Below are positions 57,388 to 64,000 of a stretch of 64,000 nucleotides of DNA, one piece after another. How positions within the stretch are numbered: position 1 is the first letter of the stretch; each line of letters starts with the position of its first letter. The position numbers were made by a program, and so were the translations under genes. The DNA comes from Devosia sp. A16 (GTDB lineage Bacteria; Pseudomonadota; Alphaproteobacteria; Rhizobiales; Devosiaceae). Under the pieces are notes generated by a model. It saw only the letters and a list, made by a program, of their open reading frames with translations. It was not told the origin of the DNA and searched no databases. The stretch is taken from positions 1,002,001-1,066,000 of the forward strand of contig NZ_CP012945.1 in the NCBI RefSeq assembly GCF_001402915.1. Direction: 5' to 3'.

Positions 57388-58383
57388 ATGAACCCCAACA
57401 CCCGCCGTACCCTCGAGTTCGTCCTCGATAACCTCGTCTGGTTCATGCTGCTGTTCGTGCTGCTGGTGTTCTCGCTCTTCGTGCCGAACTACTTCCAGCC
57501 CGGCATCTTCGCCAACATCATCGAGGCCTCCTCGGTGCTCGGCGTCATGTCTATCGGCCTGGCGCTGGTGATCATCGCCGGCCACATGGACCTCTCGGTC
57601 GAATCTGTCGCCGCGCTCGCCGCCATGGCGGTCGGCATCGTGTTCTGCTCGGCCGGCATCGGCATGGGCGTTCAGCTGTCGCCCGACTGGCTGGGCGTGC
57701 CGGTCTCGCTCATCATCGCGCTCGCCGTCGGCAGCGCCATCGGCGCGCTGAACGGGCTACTCATCGTGAAGCTGAAGATGAACGCCTTCATCGTCACCCT
57801 CGCCTCCTACATCTGGGTGCGCGGCGTGGTGCTGGCGCTCTCTGGCGGCCGCTCGGCGCAGGACCTGGCGCCTGCCATCCGCTGGTTCGGGGTGCAGCGC
57901 CTGCTCGGCCTGCCGCTCACTGCCTGGATCGCCATCCTCTGCTTCGTGGTGTTCTCGCTGATCATGGCCAAGTCGCGCTTCGGCCGTCACCTGATCATCA
58001 TCGGCGGCAACCAGAACGCCGCCTTCCGCGCCGGCATCAAGGTCGACCGCATCCTCATCACCTCGTTCGTGCTCGCCGGCGCCATCGCCGCGCTCGCCGG
58101 CTGGCTGCTCGCCATCCGCACCTCGGGCGCCACGGCAAACCTCGGCATGGGGCTGCTGTTCAACGCCTTCGCCGCGGTGGTGATCGGCGGCGTCAGCCTC
58201 AAGGGCGGGGTCGGCGCCCTGCCCGGCGTCTATGCCGGCGTGCTGCTGCTCTCGGCCATTAACACCGCCATCAACCTGATGGGCCTGCCCGCCACCTCGA
58301 CCCAGGTGATCCACGGCCTGCTCGTCCTCGCCGCCGTGCTCCTCGACACACTGAAACTCTCGATCAGGCAGAAACTCGCATGA
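57388..58383 (+). CDS. Sugar ABC transporter permease, ribose type
   Basis: A 331-residue inner-membrane permease of the RbsC/FrcB class. It has about nine predicted membrane helices and the family motif GHMDLSVESVAALAAM near residue 68. GGVSLKGGVGALPGVYAGVL is near residue 270. It overlaps the SDR gene by four bases (ATGA). Confidence 0.93.
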   Translation: MNPNTRRTLEFVLDNLVWFMLLFVLLVFSLFVPNYFQPGIFANIIEASSVLGVMSIGLALVIIAGHMDLSVESVAALAAMAVGIVFCSAGIGMGVQLSPDWLGVPVSLIIALAVGSAIGALNGLLIVKLKMNAFIVTLASYIWVRGVVLALSGGRSAQDLAPAIRWFGVQRLLGLPLTAWIAILCFVVFSLIMAKSRFGRHLIIIGGNQNAAFRAGIKVDRILITSFVLAGAIAALAGWLLAIRTSGATANLGMGLLFNAFAAVVIGGVSLKGGVGALPGVYAGVLLLSAINTAINLMGLPATSTQVIHGLLVLAAVLLDTLKLSIRQKLA

Positions 58384-59156
58384 CCAGACGACTTGAAGGC
58401 AAGACCGCGCTCGTCATCGGAGCGGCGCGCGGCATCGGCAAAGCCATTGCGGTGCGCTTCGCCGAAGAAGGCGCCAACCTGGTGATTGCGGATACCGAAC
58501 GCGAGGCCGGCGCTGCAACCGCAACCGAGCTCGGCGCGCCGTTCATCTTCACCGACATTTCGAAGCTCGCCGACGCCGAAGCTGCCGTCGCGCTGGCGCT
58601 CGAGACTTACGGCCGGCTCGATATCCTGGTCCAGAATGCCGGCATCTACCCGTGGCAGCTGCTCGAGCAAACCAGCGTCGACGATTGGGATCGCGTCATG
58701 GGGGTCAACCTGCGCGGCAGTTTCATCGCCGCCCGCGCTGCGTTGGTGCCGATGAAGGCACAGCACTATGGCCGCATCCTCTTCACCTCCTCTATCACCG
58801 GCCCGCATGTCACCAGCCCCGGCCATGGCCACTACTCGGCCACCAAAGCCGGCATCAACGGCCTGATCCGCGCCGCCGCGCTCGAATTCTCCGGCTACGG
58901 CATCACCGTCAACGGCGTCGAGCCCGGCAACATCCTCACCGAGGCGGTGCAGCAGCACCGCTCGCCCGAATTCCTCAAGTCGATGGAAGACGCCATCCCG
59001 CTCGGCCGCCTCGGCAGCACCCGCGACGTCGCCAACGCCTTCCTGTTCCTCGCCTCGGACGAAGCCAGCTACATCACCGGCACGACGATCGTGGTGGATG
59101 GCGGCCAGTTGCTGCCGGAGGGGAATGACTTCAGGATCATGCCGGATCGGGCGTGA
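58380..59156 (+). CDS. Short-chain dehydrogenase/reductase
   Basis: A 258-residue classical SDR. The cofactor motif is GAARGIGKA (14-22), followed by NAG (84-86). The catalytic residues are Ser in TSSITG and Tyr/Lys in YSATK. It would oxidise the sugar or polyol imported by the transporter of the same operon, with NAD(P). The last 207 bases are duplicated at 59661-59867. Confidence 0.9.
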   Translation: MTRRLEGKTALVIGAARGIGKAIAVRFAEEGANLVIADTEREAGAATATELGAPFIFTDISKLADAEAAVALALETYGRLDILVQNAGIYPWQLLEQTSVDDWDRVMGVNLRGSFIAARAALVPMKAQHYGRILFTSSITGPHVTSPGHGHYSATKAGINGLIRAAALEFSGYGITVNGVEPGNILTEAVQQHRSPEFLKSMEDAIPLGRLGSTRDVANAFLFLASDEASYITGTTIVVDGGQLLPEGNDFRIMPDRA

Positions 59157-59596
59157 TGCAGAAGCTGAAGTCGCTACTGCGACGGTATGCCGAGGACCCT
59201 CATCGTGCCGCCAGATGGTGGATAGGAGAACGACCAGCCGCCGATACCGGTGAGATCTGGAAGGAGATTGCCGGATACATAGGCTACCCCTCATTGCCTG
59301 TGTACCTAGGGGGTGGGCTCACATCCTTGCGTCTTTCTCAGGCCGCGCATGTTCTGGCGGTCGCCGGAACAACGAGCCTGGCATACGATAAATGGTCACC
59401 AACCGCAGCCGACGTTCTCCAAGCCGAGGACGCACTTGGCGAGTTCGACGCTGGGGCCACTTTCCTAAGCAACGGATTGTGGGAGGCCGGTCCATCAAGC
59501 TCCTGGGACCCACTTACCAATGCAACGTTCGATTGCGGAGTGATCGGGTACAACGACCGCAATGCGTTCGTTTTTTGGATCGAGGAAGAGGATTAG
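59156..59596 (+). CDS. Orphan protein of unknown function, possible immunity-type protein
   Basis: A 146-residue protein with no domain I recognise. ATG 59156 overlaps the SDR stop by one base; a GTG sits three bases earlier. The N terminus is basic and helical (KLKSLLRRYAEDPHR). The C terminus is acidic and ends IEEED, a pattern seen in small immunity proteins, but this is only a resemblance. Codon use is visibly less GC-rich than its neighbours, especially from 59281 to 59600. It lies exactly between the SDR gene and a duplicate of the SDR 3' end, which suggests acquisition by insertion or recombination. Confidence 0.7.
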   Translation: MQKLKSLLRRYAEDPHRAARWWIGERPAADTGEIWKEIAGYIGYPSLPVYLGGGLTSLRLSQAAHVLAVAGTTSLAYDKWSPTAADVLQAEDALGEFDAGATFLSNGLWEAGPSSSWDPLTNATFDCGVIGYNDRNAFVFWIEEED

Positions 59597-59654
59597 GAGC
59601 CGGTCCCTCGTTCCCAGCGGACGAGCCCCTAAAGCCCCACCACCATCACGTCGT

Positions 59655-59867
59655 ATGCCGCAGCAGCACTGCTCGCCCGAATTCCTCAAGTCGATGGACG
59701 ACGCCATCCCGCTCAGCCGCCTCGGCAGTACCCGCGACGTCGCCAATGCCTTCCTGTTCCTCGCCTCGGACGAAGCCAGCTACATCACCGGCACGACGAT
59801 CGTGGTGGATGGCGGGCAACTGCTGCCGGAGGGGAACGATTTCAGGATCATGCCGGATCGGGCTTAG
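59655..59867 (+). pseudogene. Duplicated 3' fragment of the SDR gene
   Basis: Bases 59661-59867 repeat 58950-59156 with about 13 differences in 207 positions (about 94% identity). Most changes are silent; three alter residues (R to C, E to D, G to S). The frame is intact from ATG 59655 to a TAG and encodes the last 69 residues of the SDR, which alone cannot form the cofactor or catalytic site. It is therefore a truncated remnant or a duplication scar rather than a functional gene. Confidence 0.85.
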
Positions 59868-59882
59868 GAGGGGTACTGAAGC

Positions 59883-60007
59883 AGACGGCCCCCTCCCGGC
59901 CTCCCCCATAAAGGGGGAGGTGAAGAGTCGAGGCTCTGTCTTCGATCGCGCCAAACGCTCGATGCGGCACCTCCCCCTTTATGGGGGAGGATGGGAGGGG
60001 GCCGTCT
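59883..60007. repeat. Large palindromic repeat, copy 12
   Basis: Between the SDR remnant and the convergent GNAT gene. Locus-specific outer arms AGACGGCCCCCTCCC and GGGAGGGGGCCGTCT match exactly. Inner palindromes are CCTCCCCCATAAAGGGGGAGG-like and their inverse; here the core is TTTAT/ATAAA rather than TTGCG. Confidence 0.85.
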
Positions 60008-60024
60008 CTATCGGCTCCAGCCTC

Positions 60025-60657
60025 CTAAAGCCCCATCACCATGAACGTGGTATGCCGCGGCAGCGCCGGATCCTTCAGCACCTCGAACCCGAGCTTGCGA
60101 TAGAACGTCTGCGCCCCGCGGTTCACCGGGCTCACCTGCAGGTGCATCCCCTTCGCGCCGGCGCGCCTGAGGTTTTCCATCACGTACTCCATGCCGCGCC
60201 GGCCGATCCCCCTGCCCCGTGCCTCTTCGAGCAAATCGATATGGCCGTGCGCCGGGTAACGATGCAGCACTTCGGGATAGACGAATTCCGGGTGATGGAT
60301 GGCGTAACGCGCCCAATCGCTGCCCTGCCACTGGCCTTCCTCCGGCCCCGGATCGTCGAGCCGCGCCGCCAGCGGCGGAAACCATTCCGCCGCCATCCGC
60401 GCATAAATCCCGGGCGTATCCGGCGCACCGAAAATGTAGCCGCAGACCCCGTTCGGCCCATCGACCACGAAGGCGAAATCGGGTTCGTAAACCTGGTACG
60501 GCACGGCATAGATCAGCCCGAGCAGGTCCGGATCATCCTCGCGCGCCGTCGCATCCTTCCCGGAATCCCCGGTGCGAAGGCACACCAGGTTCAGCGCCGC
60601 ATGGTCGGCGGCCAGCGCCGGCCTCAGCCGATAGCCGCCGCCGAAATCAAGCGCCAT
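60025..60657 (-). CDS. GNAT acetyltransferase-like protein, O-GlcNAcase C-terminal-domain type
   Basis: A 210-residue GNAT-fold protein from ATG 60657, overlapping the GH84 stop by 11 bases. The acetyl-CoA loop is EARGRGIGRRGMEYV near residue 145. The N-terminal part (CLRTGDSGKDAT, then DPDLLGLIYAVPY) recalls the C-terminal pseudo-acetyltransferase domain of animal O-GlcNAcases. Bacterial stand-alone relatives of that domain are known next to GH84 genes. Its acyl acceptor is unknown. The longer frame to 60711 lies inside the GH84 gene and is not preferred. Confidence 0.85.
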   Translation of the reverse strand: MALDFGGGYRLRPALAADHAALNLVCLRTGDSGKDATAREDDPDLLGLIYAVPYQVYEPDFAFVVDGPNGVCGYIFGAPDTPGIYARMAAEWFPPLAARLDDPGPEEGQWQGSDWARYAIHHPEFVYPEVLHRYPAHGHIDLLEEARGRGIGRRGMEYVMENLRRAGAKGMHLQVSPVNRGAQTFYRKLGFEVLKDPALPRHTTFMVMGL

Positions 60658-62128
60658 GCCGATAGCGTCCCTTGCCGTCGCGCGGCAGCAGCTCCTGCAC
60701 CGCCACGCCAAAGCCCTGGCGGTAGAAATTGTAGATCCGGTCCTTGTCGGGAAATTCGGCGCCGCGCGGCGGATCGCCTGCCAGCCAGTCGAGATAGGTG
60801 ACGAGATGCGTCATCTCCTCGCGCGCTTCCCACAGATAGGGATGGAAGGCGTAGAACAGGTCGCGGTTCTCGAGTTCGGTCATCCGGTTGAACAGCGCGG
60901 TGATGCGATCGCGGAACTGCACCAGCGCCTCGTGCCCGTCCTGCCAGCCGGCGTCGCGGACATCGGGCCGCTTCTGGCTCATCAGCCGTCGCGCCGATTG
61001 CAGCAGGCCCTCGACCTGCGGACCGCAGCGGAACGGCTGGTAGAACAGCTCGCCCAAGAGCCGGATTTCCTCCACCGTCAGGGTCTCGGTCTGCCCGGCA
61101 AAGGCGAGCCGGAACCGCGGCTGCCAGGCCTTCAGCGCCACCGCGAAGGCCGAGCTCTCGTCGTCCGAACCGGCGGCGAACGCCCCGGTGGTGTGCACCG
61201 GCACGAAATTGGCTTCGAACTCGTTGTTGGGGTTGGTGATGATGCCGTCGATCAGCGGCAGGATCTCGGCGTGCCGCCCGCCCAGCGGTCCGGCATGGAT
61301 GCGGCGGATATCGTAGTCGTTGGCGTGGAAATTCTCCCAGATCACCGGCTTGCGCCGGAGCACCCGGCCCACTTCGCGGAGGCTCTGCGCGGTGATGGTC
61401 TTGGAGACGATATCCGGCCCGGTCCAGAACACCCCGATCTCGGGGTCGAGCTCCGCTCCGATGGTGTTGAGATAGGCCGAACCCGGTACGTCATGCCCGG
61501 CGAACGCCCCGCAATACTCGGTCGGGCAGAACAGCACTGCCGCTCCCGGCGCCCGTTCCCGCACGTGGTGGAAAGCCTCGTTGGCGAAGTAGCTCTGTGC
61601 GGCCGCAAACGAGGGAAATGCCTTCTCGTCGACGGGCATCATGGTGCGGGGAATATCGTCGAACAGCAGCGCGAAATGCGTCACCCCGAGGTCCAGGAGC
61701 TGGTCGAGCCGGCGCTTCAGCGCCTCGAGGTCGCTTGCGTCCGAATAGACGACATCGAGACACGGGGCGATCGCCACCATGAACATGAGCTTCCGCGCGC
61801 GTGCCGCGTCGACCAGCTCCTGGAGGGCTGCGGCCTCCGCCGCGTTGTAGAGTTCGCGCCAGCGCGCCCGGATCTTGATGTCGTCCTTGGGCCCGTAGAC
61901 GAAGCAGTTCATGCCGGCATTGGCGATCCAGTCGAGCATTTCGATCCGCTGTGGCTGGCTCCAGGCCCGGCCGTAGAAGCCCTCGATCACCCCGCTGAAG
62001 AAGGTCGGCTGCCCCCGCGTGGCGCCTGTCCCGCCTCGATCCGGCTGATCGAGCAGCACATCCAGCGACCAGCCGGAAAGCCCCGGCGGGGATGCGATGA
62101 CCTTGGGGAATTCGTGAACAGTGCCCAT
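60647..62128 (-). CDS. GH84 beta-N-acetylglucosaminidase (O-GlcNAcase-like)
   Basis: A 493-residue cytoplasmic enzyme. The GH84 TIM barrel starts at about residue 44 with SGVIEGFYGRAWS. MNCFVYGPKDD is near 73 and the catalytic Asp pair is in LLFDDIP near 165. It should hydrolyse beta-N-acetylglucosaminides by substrate-assisted catalysis. No signal peptide is found, so it acts on imported sugars or internal glycans. It lies 4 bases after a MalG-type permease and overlaps the GNAT gene. Confidence 0.9.
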   Translation of the reverse strand: MGTVHEFPKVIASPPGLSGWSLDVLLDQPDRGGTGATRGQPTFFSGVIEGFYGRAWSQPQRIEMLDWIANAGMNCFVYGPKDDIKIRARWRELYNAAEAAALQELVDAARARKLMFMVAIAPCLDVVYSDASDLEALKRRLDQLLDLGVTHFALLFDDIPRTMMPVDEKAFPSFAAAQSYFANEAFHHVRERAPGAAVLFCPTEYCGAFAGHDVPGSAYLNTIGAELDPEIGVFWTGPDIVSKTITAQSLREVGRVLRRKPVIWENFHANDYDIRRIHAGPLGGRHAEILPLIDGIITNPNNEFEANFVPVHTTGAFAAGSDDESSAFAVALKAWQPRFRLAFAGQTETLTVEEIRLLGELFYQPFRCGPQVEGLLQSARRLMSQKRPDVRDAGWQDGHEALVQFRDRITALFNRMTELENRDLFYAFHPYLWEAREEMTHLVTYLDWLAGDPPRGAEFPDKDRIYNFYRQGFGVAVQELLPRDGKGRYRHGA

Positions 62129-62132
62129 CGGT

Positions 62133-62972
62133 TCAGTCCATTGCTGTTGCAGTCAGGCCGGCGATCACGTGGCGTTGCAGGATGAAATAGAGGATCAGGA
62201 TCGGCACCGTGGTGATGGTCAGGGCGCCGAACACCAGCGAATAGTCGGTGCTGTGGTAGCCCGAGAACCGCACCAGCCCGACCGGCAGGGTGCGCTGCGC
62301 ATCGTCGGTGATGAACAGCAGGGCGAACAGGAGCTCGTTCCACACGCTGATGGTGTTGAGCACCACCATGGTCAGCATGGCCGGCCACACCATCGGCACC
62401 GACACGTGCCAGAAGATTTCCCAGGTATTGGCGCCGTCGAGCCGCGCCGCTTCTTCCATGTCGGGACGGATCGAGATGAAATAGGCCCGCATCAGAAACA
62501 CCGTGAACGCCAGCTGCCAGGCCGCGCCGGGCAGGATCAGCGCCCACGGGGTGTTCAAGAGGTGCATGTCGCGCAACTGGGTGAACAGGGCGATGGCGAC
62601 CGACGGCGGCGGCAGCAGCAGCCCGATCAGCAGGATCCGGTACATCAGCTTCCGCCCCGGAAACTCCAGCCGGGTGAAGGCGAAGGCCGCGGCGGTGGCG
62701 AACAGCACGCACATGCTGACCGCCACCAGCGTGACGAACACCGAATTGAAGTAGAGCGTACCGAGCCCGCCGACCTGCCAGGCCTCGAGCAGGTTCTCCC
62801 AACGCCACTGCGCCGGCAGCGCGAAGGGCGAACGGAAGATCTCGCGGTTCGACTTGAACGACGAGTAGACCATCCAGATCGCCGGATAGAACGTCACCAG
62901 CACGATGACGCCGGCCGCCCCGAACTGCAGCCATTCGGCGGTGCTGCGTCGCCGTTCAGTAGCGCGTGACAT
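62133..62972 (-). CDS. Sugar ABC transporter permease, MalG type
   Basis: A 279-residue CUT1 permease with the EAA loop MEEAARLDGANTWEIFWHVS near residue 170. The membrane segments begin at AAGVIVLVTFYPAIW. It overlaps the upstream MalF-type permease gene by 17 bases and is followed by the GH84 gene, which suggests an amino-sugar glycoside as substrate. The ATPase is not in the window. Confidence 0.93.
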   Translation of the reverse strand: MSRATERRRSTAEWLQFGAAGVIVLVTFYPAIWMVYSSFKSNREIFRSPFALPAQWRWENLLEAWQVGGLGTLYFNSVFVTLVAVSMCVLFATAAAFAFTRLEFPGRKLMYRILLIGLLLPPPSVAIALFTQLRDMHLLNTPWALILPGAAWQLAFTVFLMRAYFISIRPDMEEAARLDGANTWEIFWHVSVPMVWPAMLTMVVLNTISVWNELLFALLFITDDAQRTLPVGLVRFSGYHSTDYSLVFGALTITTVPILILYFILQRHVIAGLTATAMD

Positions 62973-63849
62973 TGCCGCGCTCCGAAATCTTGAGGTAGCC
63001 GATCGAAATCAGCGACACCACCAGGGTCAACACCACCGTCAGCGCCACGCCATAGCCGATCTGGTTCTGGTCGAAGGCCTGCTTGATGATCCAGGTGGCC
63101 GGCACTTCCGTCGCGCCGAACGGCTGCCCGTTGGTCATGGTGAAGAACAGGTCGAACCCGGCAAAGCCGCCGGTCACCGCGAGGAGGATGCAGACGATGA
63201 CGTTCTGCTTCAGCATTGGCAGGGTGATGGCGGTGAACTGCTGCACCCCGTTGGCGCCGTCGAGCCGCGCCGCTTCATAGAGGTTGCGCGGAATGCGCCT
63301 CAGCGCCGCAAAGAAGATCACCATGTAGAAGCCGGCGTACTTCCAGCCTGAAACGATGCAGATGAAGAGCAGCGCCGTTTCCGGCTGCGCCAGCCAGGGC
63401 TGCGCCCAGTCGGCCAGGCCCATCGAGCGCAACGTCGAGTTGAGCAACCCGGTACGGTAGTCGAGCACGAACTTCCACAACACGCCCGCCGCCGACATCG
63501 ACAGCACCACCGGCGCAAAGAACATGCCGCGCATCAGCGAGAAGCCGCGCCGATCCGAGTTGAGCAGCACCGCCATCACCAGCCCGAAGGTCACTTCGAA
63601 CAGCAGCGTCGCGGCGATGTAGAGCACCACATGCACGAACGACATCAGGAACGTCGTGTCGGTCAGCGCCCGGACGAAATTGGCGATACCCGCCCAGCGC
63701 GGTGCGCTGAACCCATCCCAGAAGGTGAAGGCGTAGTAGACCGAGGCGCCCAGCGGCAGCAGCACGAAGGTCGCAAAGAGCAGCATCGCCGGCGCCGCGA
63801 ACAACAGGTTCGCGGCGCCGGTGCTGATGGGGGCCGAACGGTCTTGCAA
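62956..63849 (-). CDS. Sugar ABC transporter permease, MalF type
   Basis: A 297-residue CUT1 permease. The first membrane segment is FAAPAMLLFATFVLLPLGAS. The EAA loop is LYEAARLDGANGVQQFTAI near residue 203. It forms the channel with the MalG-type permease. The binding-protein gene ends 14 bases upstream. Confidence 0.93.
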   Translation of the reverse strand: MQDRSAPISTGAANLLFAAPAMLLFATFVLLPLGASVYYAFTFWDGFSAPRWAGIANFVRALTDTTFLMSFVHVVLYIAATLLFEVTFGLVMAVLLNSDRRGFSLMRGMFFAPVVLSMSAAGVLWKFVLDYRTGLLNSTLRSMGLADWAQPWLAQPETALLFICIVSGWKYAGFYMVIFFAALRRIPRNLYEAARLDGANGVQQFTAITLPMLKQNVIVCILLAVTGGFAGFDLFFTMTNGQPFGATEVPATWIIKQAFDQNQIGYGVALTVVLTLVVSLISIGYLKISERGNVTRY

Positions 63850-63863
63850 CTGCGGGCGCCGGC

Positions 63864-64000
63864 TTACTGCTTGCCCATGGCGGCGAGCGTTTCGTCCAGC
63901 CAGACCAGCGAGTCCTTGGCGCTCTTTTCACCCGAGGCCGCAAAGGCGGCGGCCTGGTAAAAGGCCTCGGCGACCGGCACCGGGTACTTGTTGTCCGGCG
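63864..64000 (-). CDS. Sugar ABC transporter substrate-binding protein, C-terminal fragment at window edge
   Basis: The last 45 codons of a gene that continues beyond the window. The C-terminal residues (NKYPVPVAEAFYQAAAFA, ending DETLAAMGKQ) fit the end of a family 1 sugar-binding protein. Position directly before two CUT1 permeases supports this. Confidence 0.85.
   Translation of the reverse strand, partial: PDNKYPVPVAEAFYQAAAFAASGEKSAKDSLVWLDETLAAMGKQ

Noticed and set aside
63275-63943. Open frame overlapping the permease and the end of the binding-protein gene
   Set aside because: It is a different frame from the motif-bearing permease and from the binding-protein C terminus, and has no recognisable product.

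Overview
The window is about 64 kb of high-GC DNA from one bacterial chromosome, packed with genes on both strands. Several traits point to an alphaproteobacterium of the order Hyphomicrobiales, most likely a Devosia-like genus. These are the many sugar ABC transporters with LacI and ROK regulators, a NasS-NasT nitrate assimilation cluster, a full CtrA box, Tat-exported binding proteins, an alpha-2-macroglobulin/PbpC pair and many GC-rich palindromic repeats between genes. The genus is an inference. No rRNA, tRNA, CRISPR array, transposase or prophage was seen.

Layout. 1-2663: the end of a peptide-type ABC transporter operon and an aldo-keto reductase. 2927-17211: two divergent sugar-uptake operons around a LacI regulator. 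The left one holds a binding protein, two permeases, a GH116 enzyme, a UgpC-type ATPase and an exported DUF4185 (GH183-type) protein. The right one holds a second binding protein, two permeases and a DUF2961 (GH172) enzyme. 17382-18602: MltB-type lytic transglycosylase. 18773-22691: LacI regulator divergent from a GH2 glycosidase, with palindromic operators between them. 22857-24101: GAF-GGDEF-PilZ-like diguanylate cyclase behind a CtrA box. 24804-34491: complete peptide-type ABC importer, UxuA-like dehydratase, epimerase/dehydratase and a PQQ sugar dehydrogenase fused to cytochrome c. 34840-42452: PbpC and alpha-2-macroglobulin. 42825-54019, all on the minus strand: nasT, nasS, nrtABD, nirBD and nasA. 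54162-59156: ROK regulator, ribose-type ABC transporter and an SDR dehydrogenase, followed by a low-GC orphan gene and a duplicated SDR tail. 60025-64000: a GNAT protein, a GH84 O-GlcNAcase-like enzyme, two permeases and the end of a binding protein.

The most interesting system is 2927-17211. DUF4185 (GH183), DUF2961 (GH172) and GH116 are the three families reported for endo-D-arabinanase, exo-alpha-D-arabinofuranosidase and exo-beta-D-arabinofuranosidase activity against mycobacterial D-arabinan. Here all three sit around one LacI regulator with two ABC importers, beside an aldo-keto reductase of the D-threo-aldose/D-arabinose dehydrogenase type. This looks like a complete D-arabinan scavenging locus in a Gram-negative bacterium: export of an endo-enzyme, uptake of oligosaccharides, cytoplasmic trimming and sugar oxidation.

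Other points of note are a nitrate leader RNA before nrtA with a sigma-54-like promoter, an ANTAR-type hexaloop hairpin and an intrinsic terminator; a GH84-GNAT gene pair resembling a split animal O-GlcNAcase; a family of large palindromic repeats whose outer arms differ at each locus but match each other; and an orphan gene between two copies of an SDR 3' end.
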